Shown here: piece by piece, positions 8,647-17,464 of the stretch
How positions within the stretch are numbered: position 1 is the first letter of the stretch
How the letters are laid out: the number at the start of each line of letters is the position of its first letter
Source: Candidatus Obscuribacterales bacterium
GTDB taxonomy: Bacteria > Cyanobacteriota > Vampirovibrionia > Obscuribacterales > Obscuribacteraceae
Direction: 5' to 3'
Length of the DNA stretch: 64,000 nucleotides
Assembly (NCBI GenBank): GCA_019746975.1
Contig: JAIERK010000142.1
Span: forward strand, 41,076 to 105,075
Program-made: the position numbers and the translations under genes
Notes under the pieces: generated by a model
What the model was told of the DNA's origin: nothing
The model's input: only the letters and a program-made list of their open reading frames with translations
The model's database searches: none

Positions 8647-11010
8647 TCAAAACAATCGACCTCTCACGCGACCCCGGAAAATCGGTTGACGAAGTGGTCG
8701 TGGACGGCAAACACCGTCAGAGCAGACGCTCGAGCCGCCCGGTGGTGTGAGCGATGAATCGGGAGTCGGTGGCGAGTTGTTTGTTCGCGTTGATGTTGGA
8801 GTTCCTGGAGCACCTGGGCGGGTTGGTGCGGGAGCCGGTGTCGCCGGTACGTCTCTATCCTGCCTGGCATCTGCAGGGCGATGGCAACTGGCACCATTCG
8901 ACCATGTGAAGGTGAGATTACCATTTGCGTCGAGTTGTGGATTTGCGTTCCAGGGCTGACTTTGAGCGGTACGTCCGAGCATTTGCAGCACGTTCTGGTC
9001 GGTGCTGACTACTTGCCAGCGACCATCGGCCTGTCTTACTAAAGAGCAGGGACCAGGCAATTGAAAGTCAATTCGATTGAGAATCGGTTGTCCATTCTGC
9101 AATTGCGGATTGCCGTTCGCGTCCATTTGATAGTGGAAACGGCGTTGTCCCCGATTGCCATTGGCTCGAAGAAAATCTTCTTCGGTGATCAGGTTGTGTT
9201 CGTTTCTCGTGATGATTTGAGCGTGTGGTGTATTGAAGTCTCTTTCTTCTCTCGAGCTGCCATTCAGGCTGAGCGTGAATCTTCTACCGTTCTGCTCGTA
9301 TTGTATTTGACCTGTGTTTTCATTCACTGAAATATTGGTTGCACCTTCGAGAGCTGTTCCTCCTCTTGTAAGACCCACGGGGCGATTCGCTGAATCGTAT
9401 CTGATACCCCACACTTCATTTCCTGCTGGTCCGCGTCGGATTTCATTTACGCGATTGGCGCCGTCGCGATGAATGCTGCCACGAGTTGGTCGTATGACTG
9501 AGATTAGCTCGTTGCGTTCGTTTGTAAGTGTGACAGCTCCGGTTTCGGGATTGACATTGATCTGTCTGATCTCGCGATTTGGAATTCCTGCTCGTTGCGC
9601 AATCACTACCGGTGGATTGCCAGAGCGAACCTCGCTCACCTGCCCAGTGCCGTCGTAGTGAATGCTCATCTCACCGTCTCTGTTGCGTACGGCGATCATT
9701 TTGTTGTTTGCGTCGAATGTTCGAGCAGTACCATCTGTGGTATTGGTCACGACGCGAGTTCTATCAGTCCGGTACGTATTTGCTGTGTTGCCGTTGCGCT
9801 GAGTAATGTTGCCTCGCTCATCGACCGTTATCTGACCGCCTGAGGCATTGAGCGGAAATCCTAACCGCGCGGGCGTTCCTCCGGTTGCTGTTACTTGTGT
9901 TATTTCTGCTGGGTTGCTTGGATTTCTAGCGACTGTTATCGTCTCGCTGCCGATGCGTATCTGAGTCACCCTACTTTGAGCGTCTCTTTCAATTCTGGTT
10001 CCATCTCCGAGGATAGTTGTTGATGTGCGATCTGCTCTTGCCTGGACAACATGTCCATGAGCGTTGATCTGCAGTGATCCGCCTTCTGGAGCTGTTATTG
10101 GTTCAGCGGCAGGCGTTGTGATGCGAGTTATTCGCCCGTCTGGAGCTGATTCAATGCCCCAATTCCTGTTCGATCGATCTATCAGTCTGTTGTCAGTTGG
10201 CGATTCTTGTCTACGAAATCCGGTATCGCCTGGCCAGCTAGTTGTTGTGGTCGGAGGCGTGCCGCTTGTCTCCACTCGTCGCCCATCGGTGTGGTAAGTC
10301 GTGTTTACCGCGCCGCCGGTACGATGTTCATTCACTCGAATTTCGCCAGTGCGTGGATTTACTTGAATTCGCTGATGTTCGCTGGCTCGGAGATTGAGAT
10401 TATGGGCACCACCTGTGATGGCGGTAACATTGTAGAGCTCGTCGCCGCCATTTGTTGCTCCCGTGAGTTGAATCGGTCTTCCAGTACCATCGCGCATCGC
10501 GACGAGAGTGCCTGGTCCCGAGGGATTTTGCTGATAATATGTGCGGTGTCCATTCGCGTGTCTTACAGTTCGATGAGTCGCGGACACGGCCTCAGTGCTA
10601 CCGTCGAGCAACAGGCTGATTGTCACCGGTCCTGCTCCACCAAGCGCTGGTCTCTCGAACGACACCCGCTCGGCTGTAATTGGGGCAGACAGTCTGGTCC
10701 AGTTATCGCCGCTTCCTAACCTGATGTATTGTCCATCCGTCCGATTCTGTACTTCGTGAAGTACGCCACCATGCCTAATGCCGGCTACGTCTCCTGCTGC
10801 GTTCCTCACAATCTGCAGACCGGGATTGGTGGTATCGACACCAGTGCCACCTACCAGTTCCAGTCGAGGAAGGTACGCGCTGCTTGTATTGTCCGTGCGC
10901 AGGAATGTGGTGGAGGGATTCTGCAACTCCGCTTGCATCGTCTCCGCGACTATGCGAACAAAGTCGACCGACTGAACGGGTCTGACCCGCTCCGAGAAAT
11001 CTTCGCCCAT
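8647..11010 (-). CDS. YD/RHS-like repeat protein with Pro/Ser/Thr-rich tail
   Basis: The 787-residue product is built from many short beta-type repeats of the YD class, for example IHYDGTGQVSEVRSGNP, IRYDSANRPVGLTRGG and ERDAQSRVTQIRIG, spread over about residues 60-640. A Pro/Thr/Ser-rich linker near residues 715-760 and an Arg-rich end with a Cys pair (CSDGVC) follow. No signal peptide is seen at the N-terminus (MGEDFSERVRPVQSVDF). The RHS core signature and a toxin-like C-terminus are not recognisable, so this is not a typical Rhs toxin. The ATG has GGAG 8 bases upstream. Its role is unknown; a surface or secreted structural protein is a guess. Confidence 0.7.
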   Translation of the reverse strand: MGEDFSERVRPVQSVDFVRIVAETMQAELQNPSTTFLRTDNTSSAYLPRLELVGGTGVDTTNPGLQIVRNAAGDVAGIRHGGVLHEVQNRTDGQYIRLGSGDNWTRLSAPITAERVSFERPALGGAGPVTISLLLDGSTEAVSATHRTVRHANGHRTYYQQNPSGPGTLVAMRDGTGRPIQLTGATNGGDELYNVTAITGGAHNLNLRASEHQRIQVNPRTGEIRVNEHRTGGAVNTTYHTDGRRVETSGTPPTTTTSWPGDTGFRRQESPTDNRLIDRSNRNWGIESAPDGRITRITTPAAEPITAPEGGSLQINAHGHVVQARADRTSTTILGDGTRIERDAQSRVTQIRIGSETITVARNPSNPAEITQVTATGGTPARLGFPLNASGGQITVDERGNITQRNGNTANTYRTDRTRVVTNTTDGTARTFDANNKMIAVRNRDGEMSIHYDGTGQVSEVRSGNPPVVIAQRAGIPNREIRQINVNPETGAVTLTNERNELISVIRPTRGSIHRDGANRVNEIRRGPAGNEVWGIRYDSANRPVGLTRGGTALEGATNISVNENTGQIQYEQNGRRFTLSLNGSSREERDFNTPHAQIITRNEHNLITEEDFLRANGNRGQRRFHYQMDANGNPQLQNGQPILNRIDFQLPGPCSLVRQADGRWQVVSTDQNVLQMLGRTAQSQPWNANPQLDANGNLTFTWSNGASCHRPADARQDRDVPATPAPAPTRPGAPGTPTSTRTNNSPPTPDSSLTPPGGSSVCSDGVCRPRPLRQPIFRGRVRGRLF

Positions 11011-11354
11011 TGTCGTTCTCCGGCGTGTATTAAGGCAACACGCTTATTTTGATATTGAGACCTGGCGAAATCCTGACTAACAGGACAACTGTTGGTTCGG
11101 ACGTAATCAACTTGAAACGAGTTGGTCCTGTCAATCGAACAAAGGCGATGGGACCCGATAGAGCCATTTAACCGACGGATGTTCGTCCTTTACGGGTTGA
11201 AAATGTTCACGCTTGAACCGTTTTTCCGCAATCTCAACCTACCAAGGAGCGACTATCACGATTTGACGCGTTCGCGAAAAAAAATCGTCATCGTGCACTC
11301 GGAGACATCGCATCAATGCCCGTTCTCGCTAAAAAACGACTGAAAAGTCTATCG
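11011..11354. other. Intergenic region between dnaB and the YD-repeat gene
   Basis: No convincing gene is present. On the minus strand TTGACA occurs near 11130 with only a weak -10 match behind it. Just after the dnaB stop (11331-11349) a short GACT/AGTC hairpin is followed by TTTTTT, which may be a weak terminator for dnaB. Confidence 0.4.
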
Positions 11355-13769
11355 TCAAACCTGTGTGTACTGCGTATGCACTTTGTTGAGGAAGCGTGTG
11401 ATACTGCCCTGGTAGAGCAGGTCTACAGTGCCGGTGGGGCCGTTACGTTGTTTTGCGACGATAATCTCTGCCTCGCCACGGCGATCGCTTTCGGGATTGT
11501 AGTATTCATCGCGATAGATGAACATAACAAGGTCAGCGTCCTGTTCGATCGAGCCGGATTCTCTCAAGTCCGATAGCATTGGTCGCTTATTCTGACGTTG
11601 TTCTACCGCGCGCGATAGCTGTGAGAGTGCGAGCACAGGGACATTGATTTCGCGTGCCAGCGTCTTCAAGCTTCGCGAAATTTCGGATACTTCCTGGACT
11701 CTGTTGTCGGTCGACTTTCTACCTTGCATCAGCTGGATGTAGTCAATCACCACCAGTCCGAGACCGTTCATCTCCGCCTTGAGACGTCGGCATTTAGCTC
11801 GAATCTCGAGGGCGGTGACCAGTGCGGAGTCGTCGATATAAATTGGAGCCTCTCCCAATCTACCCATAGCCGACGCCAGCTTGGTCCAGTCGGATGTGTG
11901 CATGTGACCTGTGCGGAGACGATTGGCGTCAATCTCTGCTTCAGAGCAAAGCATACGCATAACCAGCGATTCCTTTGACATTTCAAGACTGAATATAGCG
12001 ACCGGTATGTTGTGTTCGACCGCGCTTTGCTGAGCGATGTTGAGCACGAATGCGGTGTTATGAACGCAGATATCATTGGCAACAAAATTGTGTTTATCTG
12101 GAATCGTGAGGTCATATACCTGCTTCATTCCGACTGATTCGATAGATACGATTTCGTCCCAATAAATGTCGCTGAGCTCGTGTGTATTGTCGACACCGGC
12201 CAGCTCCTGCTGTTTTTTCAAAAATGCGCAATAGGATGTGAGCTCTTCGACTCCGAGAATACCAATTTTGGAGAGAAACCTCTGGAGAGAATCAGCTTCG
12301 GTTATGTCGAGCTGGAAGCTTTGCTTCCTTCCGCATACAATACCGAATCTCAATAACAGATGTTGGAGCTGCTTGATCAATCGCTCGCTGCTTGTGATGA
12401 AAGACACCTGCAGGCGACCGTCGGAGTCGATTGAGACGCGTCCTGCGGTAGCGAATAACCTGTTGAGGAAAAGTGCGAGCTGTTGCTTGGGAAGAGTGAA
12501 GGCACTCGAAGGAATCTCCACCGTTGGACCGTTGCCGGGCAATCCGACGCGCTCTCTCCAGTTGGACATAGGAGTTATGCTCATCCAGGTAGGTCTGGAA
12601 TTTCGCCCAACACGACTGATGGATGACGAATCGCCCACTGCCTTCTTGAGTGCCAGGGTCCCCTCCAGCTCGACAAGCGCTTCTTCGAATTCTTGTTGTA
12701 GCGGAACGTTGACGTTGGAGAAAGCGACCTCGCCATCTTTGATGACACCGTCCGCGGTGAGTAGTGCCATGACCTTGATTTCGCACTCTTTCATCTGGCG
12801 ATCGCCAAAAACACCGATTCTTCGAGGTATAGCAATTTTCTGTCCGACGTGAATTTCTTCCAGTCTCTTCCATCCTTCCCGTGTGAGGAACGGGTGAGAT
12901 AGAGTCGTCTCGACCGAGCGCCCCAGTCTAGTCGTGACGTGGTATACGGGCTTGATTCCATCGTCCACATAATGGCTTGGAGTAGTCAGACGCAACTTCA
13001 AATCGTCGCACAGCGTCAACAATTTGAAATTCTTGCTTCTGTATATCTCTTCGATTGTCTTGACGCTTCCGTCTTCAACGACGATTTCTGAGTCGAACGC
13101 GAGGCACTTACCCATGGATGGACGAGCGGCGATGATGACGAGATCTGACGGTTGGAAGCCCGAGGTCAATGCGTCAAGATCGTAAAATCCTGATGGTACT
13201 CCAGACAGTGCATCGCGATTTTCGTATCGCTCTTCAATCTTTTGGAATGAAGTCTCGACGATGTGCTTGATGTGCACGAGCTGTTGCATCTCTCGCTTTT
13301 GAGCGAGCGTGAAGATCATGTGCTCAGCGCGGTCGAGAGCCATGTCCGCATCTGTCTCTTCGTAACAGGTACCGACAATCTCGGTCCCGGCTTTGATCAG
13401 CTGGCGCAAGATAGCCTTTTCCTGGACTACCTTGGCGTAATACTCGAGGTTGGCAGTGGTGGCGACGGAAAGCGACAGATCCGTGATGTATTGTCGACCG
13501 CCGATATTTTCGAGCTTTCCCTCATCTTTGAGAAACTGAGAAACAGTGACGATGTCTATAGGTTCGTTGGCTTCATATAAATCGAGACAGGCAGCGAATA
13601 TTACCTGATGCGCTCTCCTGTAAAAGTATTCCGGATCGAGAAGGTCCACAATCCGTGAGACGCCGTCGCCACTGACGAGTAGCGCCCCCAGTACCGCTTG
13701 CTCAGCCTCTAGCGACTGGGGTGGAAGTCTTTCCAGAGTCGATTCGCTAATGCTCAGTTCGGCGTTCAT
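11355..13769 (-). CDS. dnaB: Replicative DNA helicase DnaB, intein-containing precursor
   Basis: The 804-residue frame encodes DnaB interrupted by an intein. The N-terminal primase-binding domain starts LPPQSLEAEQAVLGALL; the RecA-like motor domain has Walker A GARPSMGK up to residue 221, then the intein (residues 222-571), then TAFVLNIAQQSAVEHN. Walker B (LGLVVIDYIQLMQG), SQLSRAVEQR and the DLRESGSIEQDAD finger follow. After splicing the product would be about 454 residues, normal for DnaB. The intein separates the catalytic Lys and Thr of the P-loop, so unspliced protein cannot be active. rplI, a common neighbour, is absent. Confidence 0.95.
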   Translation of the reverse strand: MNAELSISESTLERLPPQSLEAEQAVLGALLVSGDGVSRIVDLLDPEYFYRRAHQVIFAACLDLYEANEPIDIVTVSQFLKDEGKLENIGGRQYITDLSLSVATTANLEYYAKVVQEKAILRQLIKAGTEIVGTCYEETDADMALDRAEHMIFTLAQKREMQQLVHIKHIVETSFQKIEERYENRDALSGVPSGFYDLDALTSGFQPSDLVIIAARPSMGKCLAFDSEIVVEDGSVKTIEEIYRSKNFKLLTLCDDLKLRLTTPSHYVDDGIKPVYHVTTRLGRSVETTLSHPFLTREGWKRLEEIHVGQKIAIPRRIGVFGDRQMKECEIKVMALLTADGVIKDGEVAFSNVNVPLQQEFEEALVELEGTLALKKAVGDSSSISRVGRNSRPTWMSITPMSNWRERVGLPGNGPTVEIPSSAFTLPKQQLALFLNRLFATAGRVSIDSDGRLQVSFITSSERLIKQLQHLLLRFGIVCGRKQSFQLDITEADSLQRFLSKIGILGVEELTSYCAFLKKQQELAGVDNTHELSDIYWDEIVSIESVGMKQVYDLTIPDKHNFVANDICVHNTAFVLNIAQQSAVEHNIPVAIFSLEMSKESLVMRMLCSEAEIDANRLRTGHMHTSDWTKLASAMGRLGEAPIYIDDSALVTALEIRAKCRRLKAEMNGLGLVVIDYIQLMQGRKSTDNRVQEVSEISRSLKTLAREINVPVLALSQLSRAVEQRQNKRPMLSDLRESGSIEQDADLVMFIYRDEYYNPESDRRGEAEIIVAKQRNGPTGTVDLLYQGSITRFLNKVHTQYTQV
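12057..13106 (-). mobile_element. DnaB P-loop intein with decayed LAGLIDADG endonuclease
   Basis: The inserted 350 residues begin with Cys (CLAFDSEI, block A), contain block B (TTLSHPFLT), block F (VYDLTIPDKHNFVAND) and end ICVHN before a Thr +1 residue. All expected splicing residues are present: C1, the block B T/H, the penultimate His, the terminal Asn and the Thr nucleophile. The middle contains two LAGLIDADG-like segments: VMALLTADG near residues 333-341 keeps the acidic residue, while LNRLFATAG near 435-443 has Ala where the catalytic Asp is expected. The homing nuclease is therefore probably inactive or impaired. The codon pattern gives no hint of very recent arrival. Confidence 0.93.
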
Positions 13770-14499
13770 TGCACCTTACCTTGGGAATTCCGGGTCTGTT
13801 TCTGTAAACGTACTTCGAGACGAATAACTTCAATTACCAGAGAAAATTAATGAGCCGACGCTGTAACAACAACGCCACCGGTATATCTGCCGCATATACG
13901 AATGCCACCAAATGAGGTGTCTTCCTCACCAGCGGGACTGGCGCTGCGTCTGATATTTGGTTGTAATTTGGCTTGTACTAAGAATACCGAATCAGGTGTG
14001 GAAAGGGAAAGAGAAACGTCTAATGCGACCTATATCGCAAATAGTATAGGAAATCGCAAGATCGATATGGTATTGGCGCTAAACAGGCAATAGGTAGGGC
14101 TACGGGTAAAAGATTTATCGTCGAGCTGTTTATAGACCACGTGGATGTTTTCTCGAAATTTTTGAATAAACGGATTTGGAGTGAGTCACGTCAAGGACAC
14201 TCGACCAGGTTGAACTGCCGCACAGAAGCGCTCAGTCGAATCTGTTCCGAGGATGATTGACGACATTCAATAACTTAGCAGCGGGAATTAATCAACGATG
14301 CTAAGCCGCATTTAGTTCTGTTTCGAATTCGATGATATCGAAAGTAATTCAAAACGGCTTGCGATCAGGACGCTGATATCCCCCAGCCGTTGGGTCCGTT
14401 CCATTCCGATTCGATATCCGTTCCGACGGTCCAGCCGAACTGAACCGAACCGAACCGAACCGAACCGATCTAACCGACTCCAGTCCTACCTCGCTGATG
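13770..14499. other. Long intergenic region upstream of dnaB
   Basis: These 730 bases separate the dnaB start from the acsA stop. Short open frames occur (one of 63 codons at 13902-14093) but have no convincing start signal or recognisable protein pattern. The stretch includes the dnaB promoter region and a pentanucleotide repeat near its far end. I could not identify an RNA gene. Confidence 0.5.
14436..14470. repeat. Tandem CGAAC pentanucleotide array
   Basis: About seven consecutive 5-base units (CGAAC, TGAAC, four CGAAC, CGATC) lie just after the acsA stop codon. It looks like a simple-sequence repeat in noncoding DNA; slippage would not affect a gene. Confidence 0.8.
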
Positions 14500-16314
14500 C
14501 TAGTCTTCTTCGAGCGAAGAGGTATCGCCTGTAGGCAAGCCCAACTCCCACGCCTTGAGCAATCGTCTCATGATCTTGCCCGAGCGGGTCTTAGGCAGGC
14601 TTTCCTTCACCTCGATTTCACGGGGATAGGCATGTGCTGCCAATTGGCGTTTCGTGTGTTCGCGAATATCGTCCAGAAGTTGAGGGCTTTCGGAAAATCC
14701 GTTGTTTAAAACGACGAAGGCTTTGATGATTTCGCCGCGCTCTTTATCTGGTTTTCCGATGACGCCGGCTTCAGCGATGGCTGCGTGTTCGACAAGTGCG
14801 GATTCAACTTCGAATGGGCCGACGCGATGTCCGGCTGTGTTGATCACATCGTCTGCGCGTCCGACGAACCAGAAGTAACCTTCCTCGTCTTTCCATGCGT
14901 TGTCTCCGCTGAAGTACCACCCTGGGATTTTGAAGTACTCATCGAACTTGGGTTTATTGCGCCAGATGGTGCGAAGCATCGACGGCCAACCAGGCTTGAC
15001 CACGAGTCGCCCGAGTTTACCGGCTTCTACTTCGTCACCGTCGTCATCGACTACCGATGCGTAGACTCCGGGCAACGGCTTGCCCATCGAGCCAGGTTTT
15101 AACGGCATGCAGGGTAAATTAGCAATGAGCTGCATACCCGTTTCGGTTTGCCACCAGTTGTCGTGGATCGGCAGTCCATAGACTTTCATGCCCCAACGCA
15201 CCACTTCCGGATTGAGAGGCTCTCCGACGCTCAGAATATAGCGTAGACTTTCGAGGCTATGGCGATAAACGACATCATCACCCGCTTTCATCAACATGCG
15301 CAGCGCGGTGGGTGCGGTGTACCAAACAGTTACCTTCAGTCGGTCAATCACTTCGTACCAACTGTCGGCATCGAATCGACCCTCGTAGCTCACGACAGAC
15401 GCGCCGTTCGACCACGGACCGAAGATACCATATACGGTGCCAGTTACCCAGCCTGGATCAGCCGTGCACCAGTAGATGTCGTCAGCTTGCAAATCGAGCA
15501 CCCACTTGGAGGTCATGTGGTGACCGAGAATATCGTTGTGAACATGGACGACGCCTTTCGGCTTACCAGTCGTACCTGACGTGTACAGAAGGTACAAGGG
15601 ATCTTCGGGATCCATCCTTTCACAGACAAGCTTGTCGCTTTGCTTGCTGACCAGCTCGTCATAGGTGAATTCACGATCTTTCAGTTTCGTCTTGTCGCCA
15701 TCCACCACGATGACGTATTCGAGGTTTGGCAGCTCGCTCTTGATTTGATCTAGCTTCGGTTTTAACTCTGGGTTGGTGACAATTACTACTGCCTCGCTGT
15801 CCTGAAGCCGGTCGCGAAGAGCATCAGGACCGAATGCGGAGAAGAGTGGTCCGGCAATTGCGCCAATCTTAGCGATGGCCAAGGTCATTATGTACAGCTC
15901 GGGAACTCGCGGAAGAAAAACGAATACTCTGTCCCCTTTCTTCACCCCGAGCTCTTTCAGGGCATTGCCCGCGCGGTTTGATGCGTCCGCGATCTCCTGA
16001 AAGGTCCACTTCTCCAATTCGTTGTCGCTTGAAATGGCATAAAGAGCCACTTTGTTGCGTCTCCCGTCGGTCAGATGTCTATCGACGGCATTGTAGGCCG
16101 CGTTGATCTTGCCGCCTGTGAACCAGGACAACTCTTTCTTCGCGTCCTCCCAGTCGAACGAGCAATAGGTCGATTCGTAATTTTTCAGATTAGGGTTGAC
16201 CGGAAATTTCTTGATGACTTCCTTCCGAGCGCCCATTGGAATCTGCCGTTCTTCTTGCTGGCTCGACTCCTGTTGACCTTTGCCTTTCTTTCCGGGGCTC
16301 TCAACGAGTTTCAT
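14500..16314 (-). CDS. acsA: Acetyl-CoA synthetase (AMP-forming), AcsA type
   Basis: The enzyme activates acetate to acetyl-AMP and acetyl-CoA. The adenylate-forming motifs are clear: YTSGTTGKPKGVVH (P-loop-like), the acetate/ATP region DNWWQTETG, the hinge FVGRADDVINTAGHRVGPFEVE and the C-terminal KTRSGKIMRR whose Lys is the usual catalytic and acetylation site. The size fits the shorter Bacillus AcsA-like group rather than 650-residue Acs. The ATG at 16314 is 5 bases after GGAGG and is preferred; another ATG directly precedes it, and an upstream in-frame start would add a polar stretch. The first 30 residues are Gln/Glu/Lys-rich and probably disordered. Confidence 0.92.
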   Translation of the reverse strand: MKLVESPGKKGKGQQESSQQEERQIPMGARKEVIKKFPVNPNLKNYESTYCSFDWEDAKKELSWFTGGKINAAYNAVDRHLTDGRRNKVALYAISSDNELEKWTFQEIADASNRAGNALKELGVKKGDRVFVFLPRVPELYIMTLAIAKIGAIAGPLFSAFGPDALRDRLQDSEAVVIVTNPELKPKLDQIKSELPNLEYVIVVDGDKTKLKDREFTYDELVSKQSDKLVCERMDPEDPLYLLYTSGTTGKPKGVVHVHNDILGHHMTSKWVLDLQADDIYWCTADPGWVTGTVYGIFGPWSNGASVVSYEGRFDADSWYEVIDRLKVTVWYTAPTALRMLMKAGDDVVYRHSLESLRYILSVGEPLNPEVVRWGMKVYGLPIHDNWWQTETGMQLIANLPCMPLKPGSMGKPLPGVYASVVDDDGDEVEAGKLGRLVVKPGWPSMLRTIWRNKPKFDEYFKIPGWYFSGDNAWKDEEGYFWFVGRADDVINTAGHRVGPFEVESALVEHAAIAEAGVIGKPDKERGEIIKAFVVLNNGFSESPQLLDDIREHTKRQLAAHAYPREIEVKESLPKTRSGKIMRRLLKAWELGLPTGDTSSLEED

Positions 16315-16603
16315 CATAACCTCCGATTCGCTCTCGATTACATGACTGTCCTCAGACGTGATGCCGCGCAAGAATGGATAGTGTCTCTTGGCAAGCGTTG
16401 CTCACGCCGGTGCATTGCTACGGTGACCTTTGCACTGTTAGAAGATCCAATAGTTTATCGCTTTTGTTGCGGTTTGGCATGGATTGGCCTCAGTCTTGGT
16501 TAGGATTAAGATTGACTCTCGAATCTCGGTGGAATTGTGAGGCAACTGGTTTTTGATAGGGTAAATTAGTATCTAGTACGGACCGTTCTTCAGGAGCTCA
16601 GTA

Positions 16604-17236
16604 ATGTCAGCCAACTGGACCAATTACAAAATGCAGGCAGTGAAGGCCGCTCAGCAATCCAACCTAGACGAAGCCGAGCGCATGTGGCAAGAGGCTCTCA
16701 AGGAAGCTGAGCAGTTCGGAGAAAAGGATGGTAGATTTTCGCTCAGCGTCGACAATCTGGGTAAGGTTCTTTTCGCGCAAGGCAAGTTCGAGAAGGCGGA
16801 GCCGCTGTACAGGAAGGCGCTCATTATCCGTGAGCGAACTTTTCCACCCGACCATGACGATGTCGCGACATGCGCCAATAACCTCGCAGCCGTTATGTTC
16901 AAGCGCGAGAAGTACAAAGAAGCTGAAGAGCTCTATTCTCGAAGTCTACAGATTCGGGAGAAATATGAGGGAAAGAACAGCAAGGTAGTTGCGAATCTTC
17001 TTTATCAACTGGGTATGGTGTTTCATGCACAAAACAGATATGAGAAAGCCGAAGATTATTACAAACAGGCGCTAGAGATTAAGAACAAGATTTTCGGACC
17101 GGACCATGTGGAGCTAGTTCATTTGCTGAAGAATTACGCTCATTTGCTGAGAAAAACCAATAGAGAACCAAATGCGGTGAAGATGGAACAGTTCGCAAAG
17201 TCGATTGAAGGAAAGCAAGGAAAGCAAGGAAAGTAA
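16604..17236 (+). CDS. TPR protein (kinesin-light-chain type repeats)
   Basis: The 210-residue product consists almost wholly of tetratricopeptide repeats of about 42 residues, e.g. GKFEKAEPLYRKALIIRER, EKYKEAEELYSRSLQIREK and NRYEKAEDYYKQALEIKNK, each followed by FPPDHDDVA or FGPDHVELV turns, the TPR_12/kinesin-light-chain style. No signal peptide or membrane segment is seen, so a cytosolic scaffold is likely. The start has GGAG 8 bases upstream. The C-terminus ends in a short Gly-Lys-Gln repeat (GKQGKQGK). The partner is unknown. Confidence 0.85.
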   Translation: MSANWTNYKMQAVKAAQQSNLDEAERMWQEALKEAEQFGEKDGRFSLSVDNLGKVLFAQGKFEKAEPLYRKALIIRERTFPPDHDDVATCANNLAAVMFKREKYKEAEELYSRSLQIREKYEGKNSKVVANLLYQLGMVFHAQNRYEKAEDYYKQALEIKNKIFGPDHVELVHLLKNYAHLLRKTNREPNAVKMEQFAKSIEGKQGKQGK

Positions 17237-17298
17237 CGTTGACGTAGATTCTGTCTTCATGCCAAGTAACGATGACTATTCCCTCGACGGCGTAGTGA

Positions 17299-17403
17299 AG
17301 GCATCCAAATTATTCCTTGGCGGAATGACAGAGATCCTTCTGCGAGGAGTATTCTCTCGACGGCATAAAGAAGCGATTCAAATTATTCCCTTGGCGGAAT
17401 GAC
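17299..17403 (-). repeat. Dispersed repeat, copy A
   Basis: On the minus strand this intergenic piece matches 34848-34941 of the plus strand over about 95 bases, at roughly 75-80% identity by eye, including the shared core CTTTATGCCGTYGAGRGA and TCGCAGARGGATCT. Within copy A a shorter motif CATTCCGCCAAGG recurs every 37-45 bases. Neither copy lies in a recognisable gene, so this is an interspersed intergenic repeat family. Confidence 0.7.
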
Positions 17404-17464
17404 GGGGATGCTTGTTCCATCGGCGGCATTAAAGAACTATCCGAACTATTCCCTTGGCTGAACT

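Noticed and set aside
13902..14093. 63-codon open frame upstream of dnaB
   Set aside because: No SD, no recognisable motif and composition typical of noncoding DNA here.
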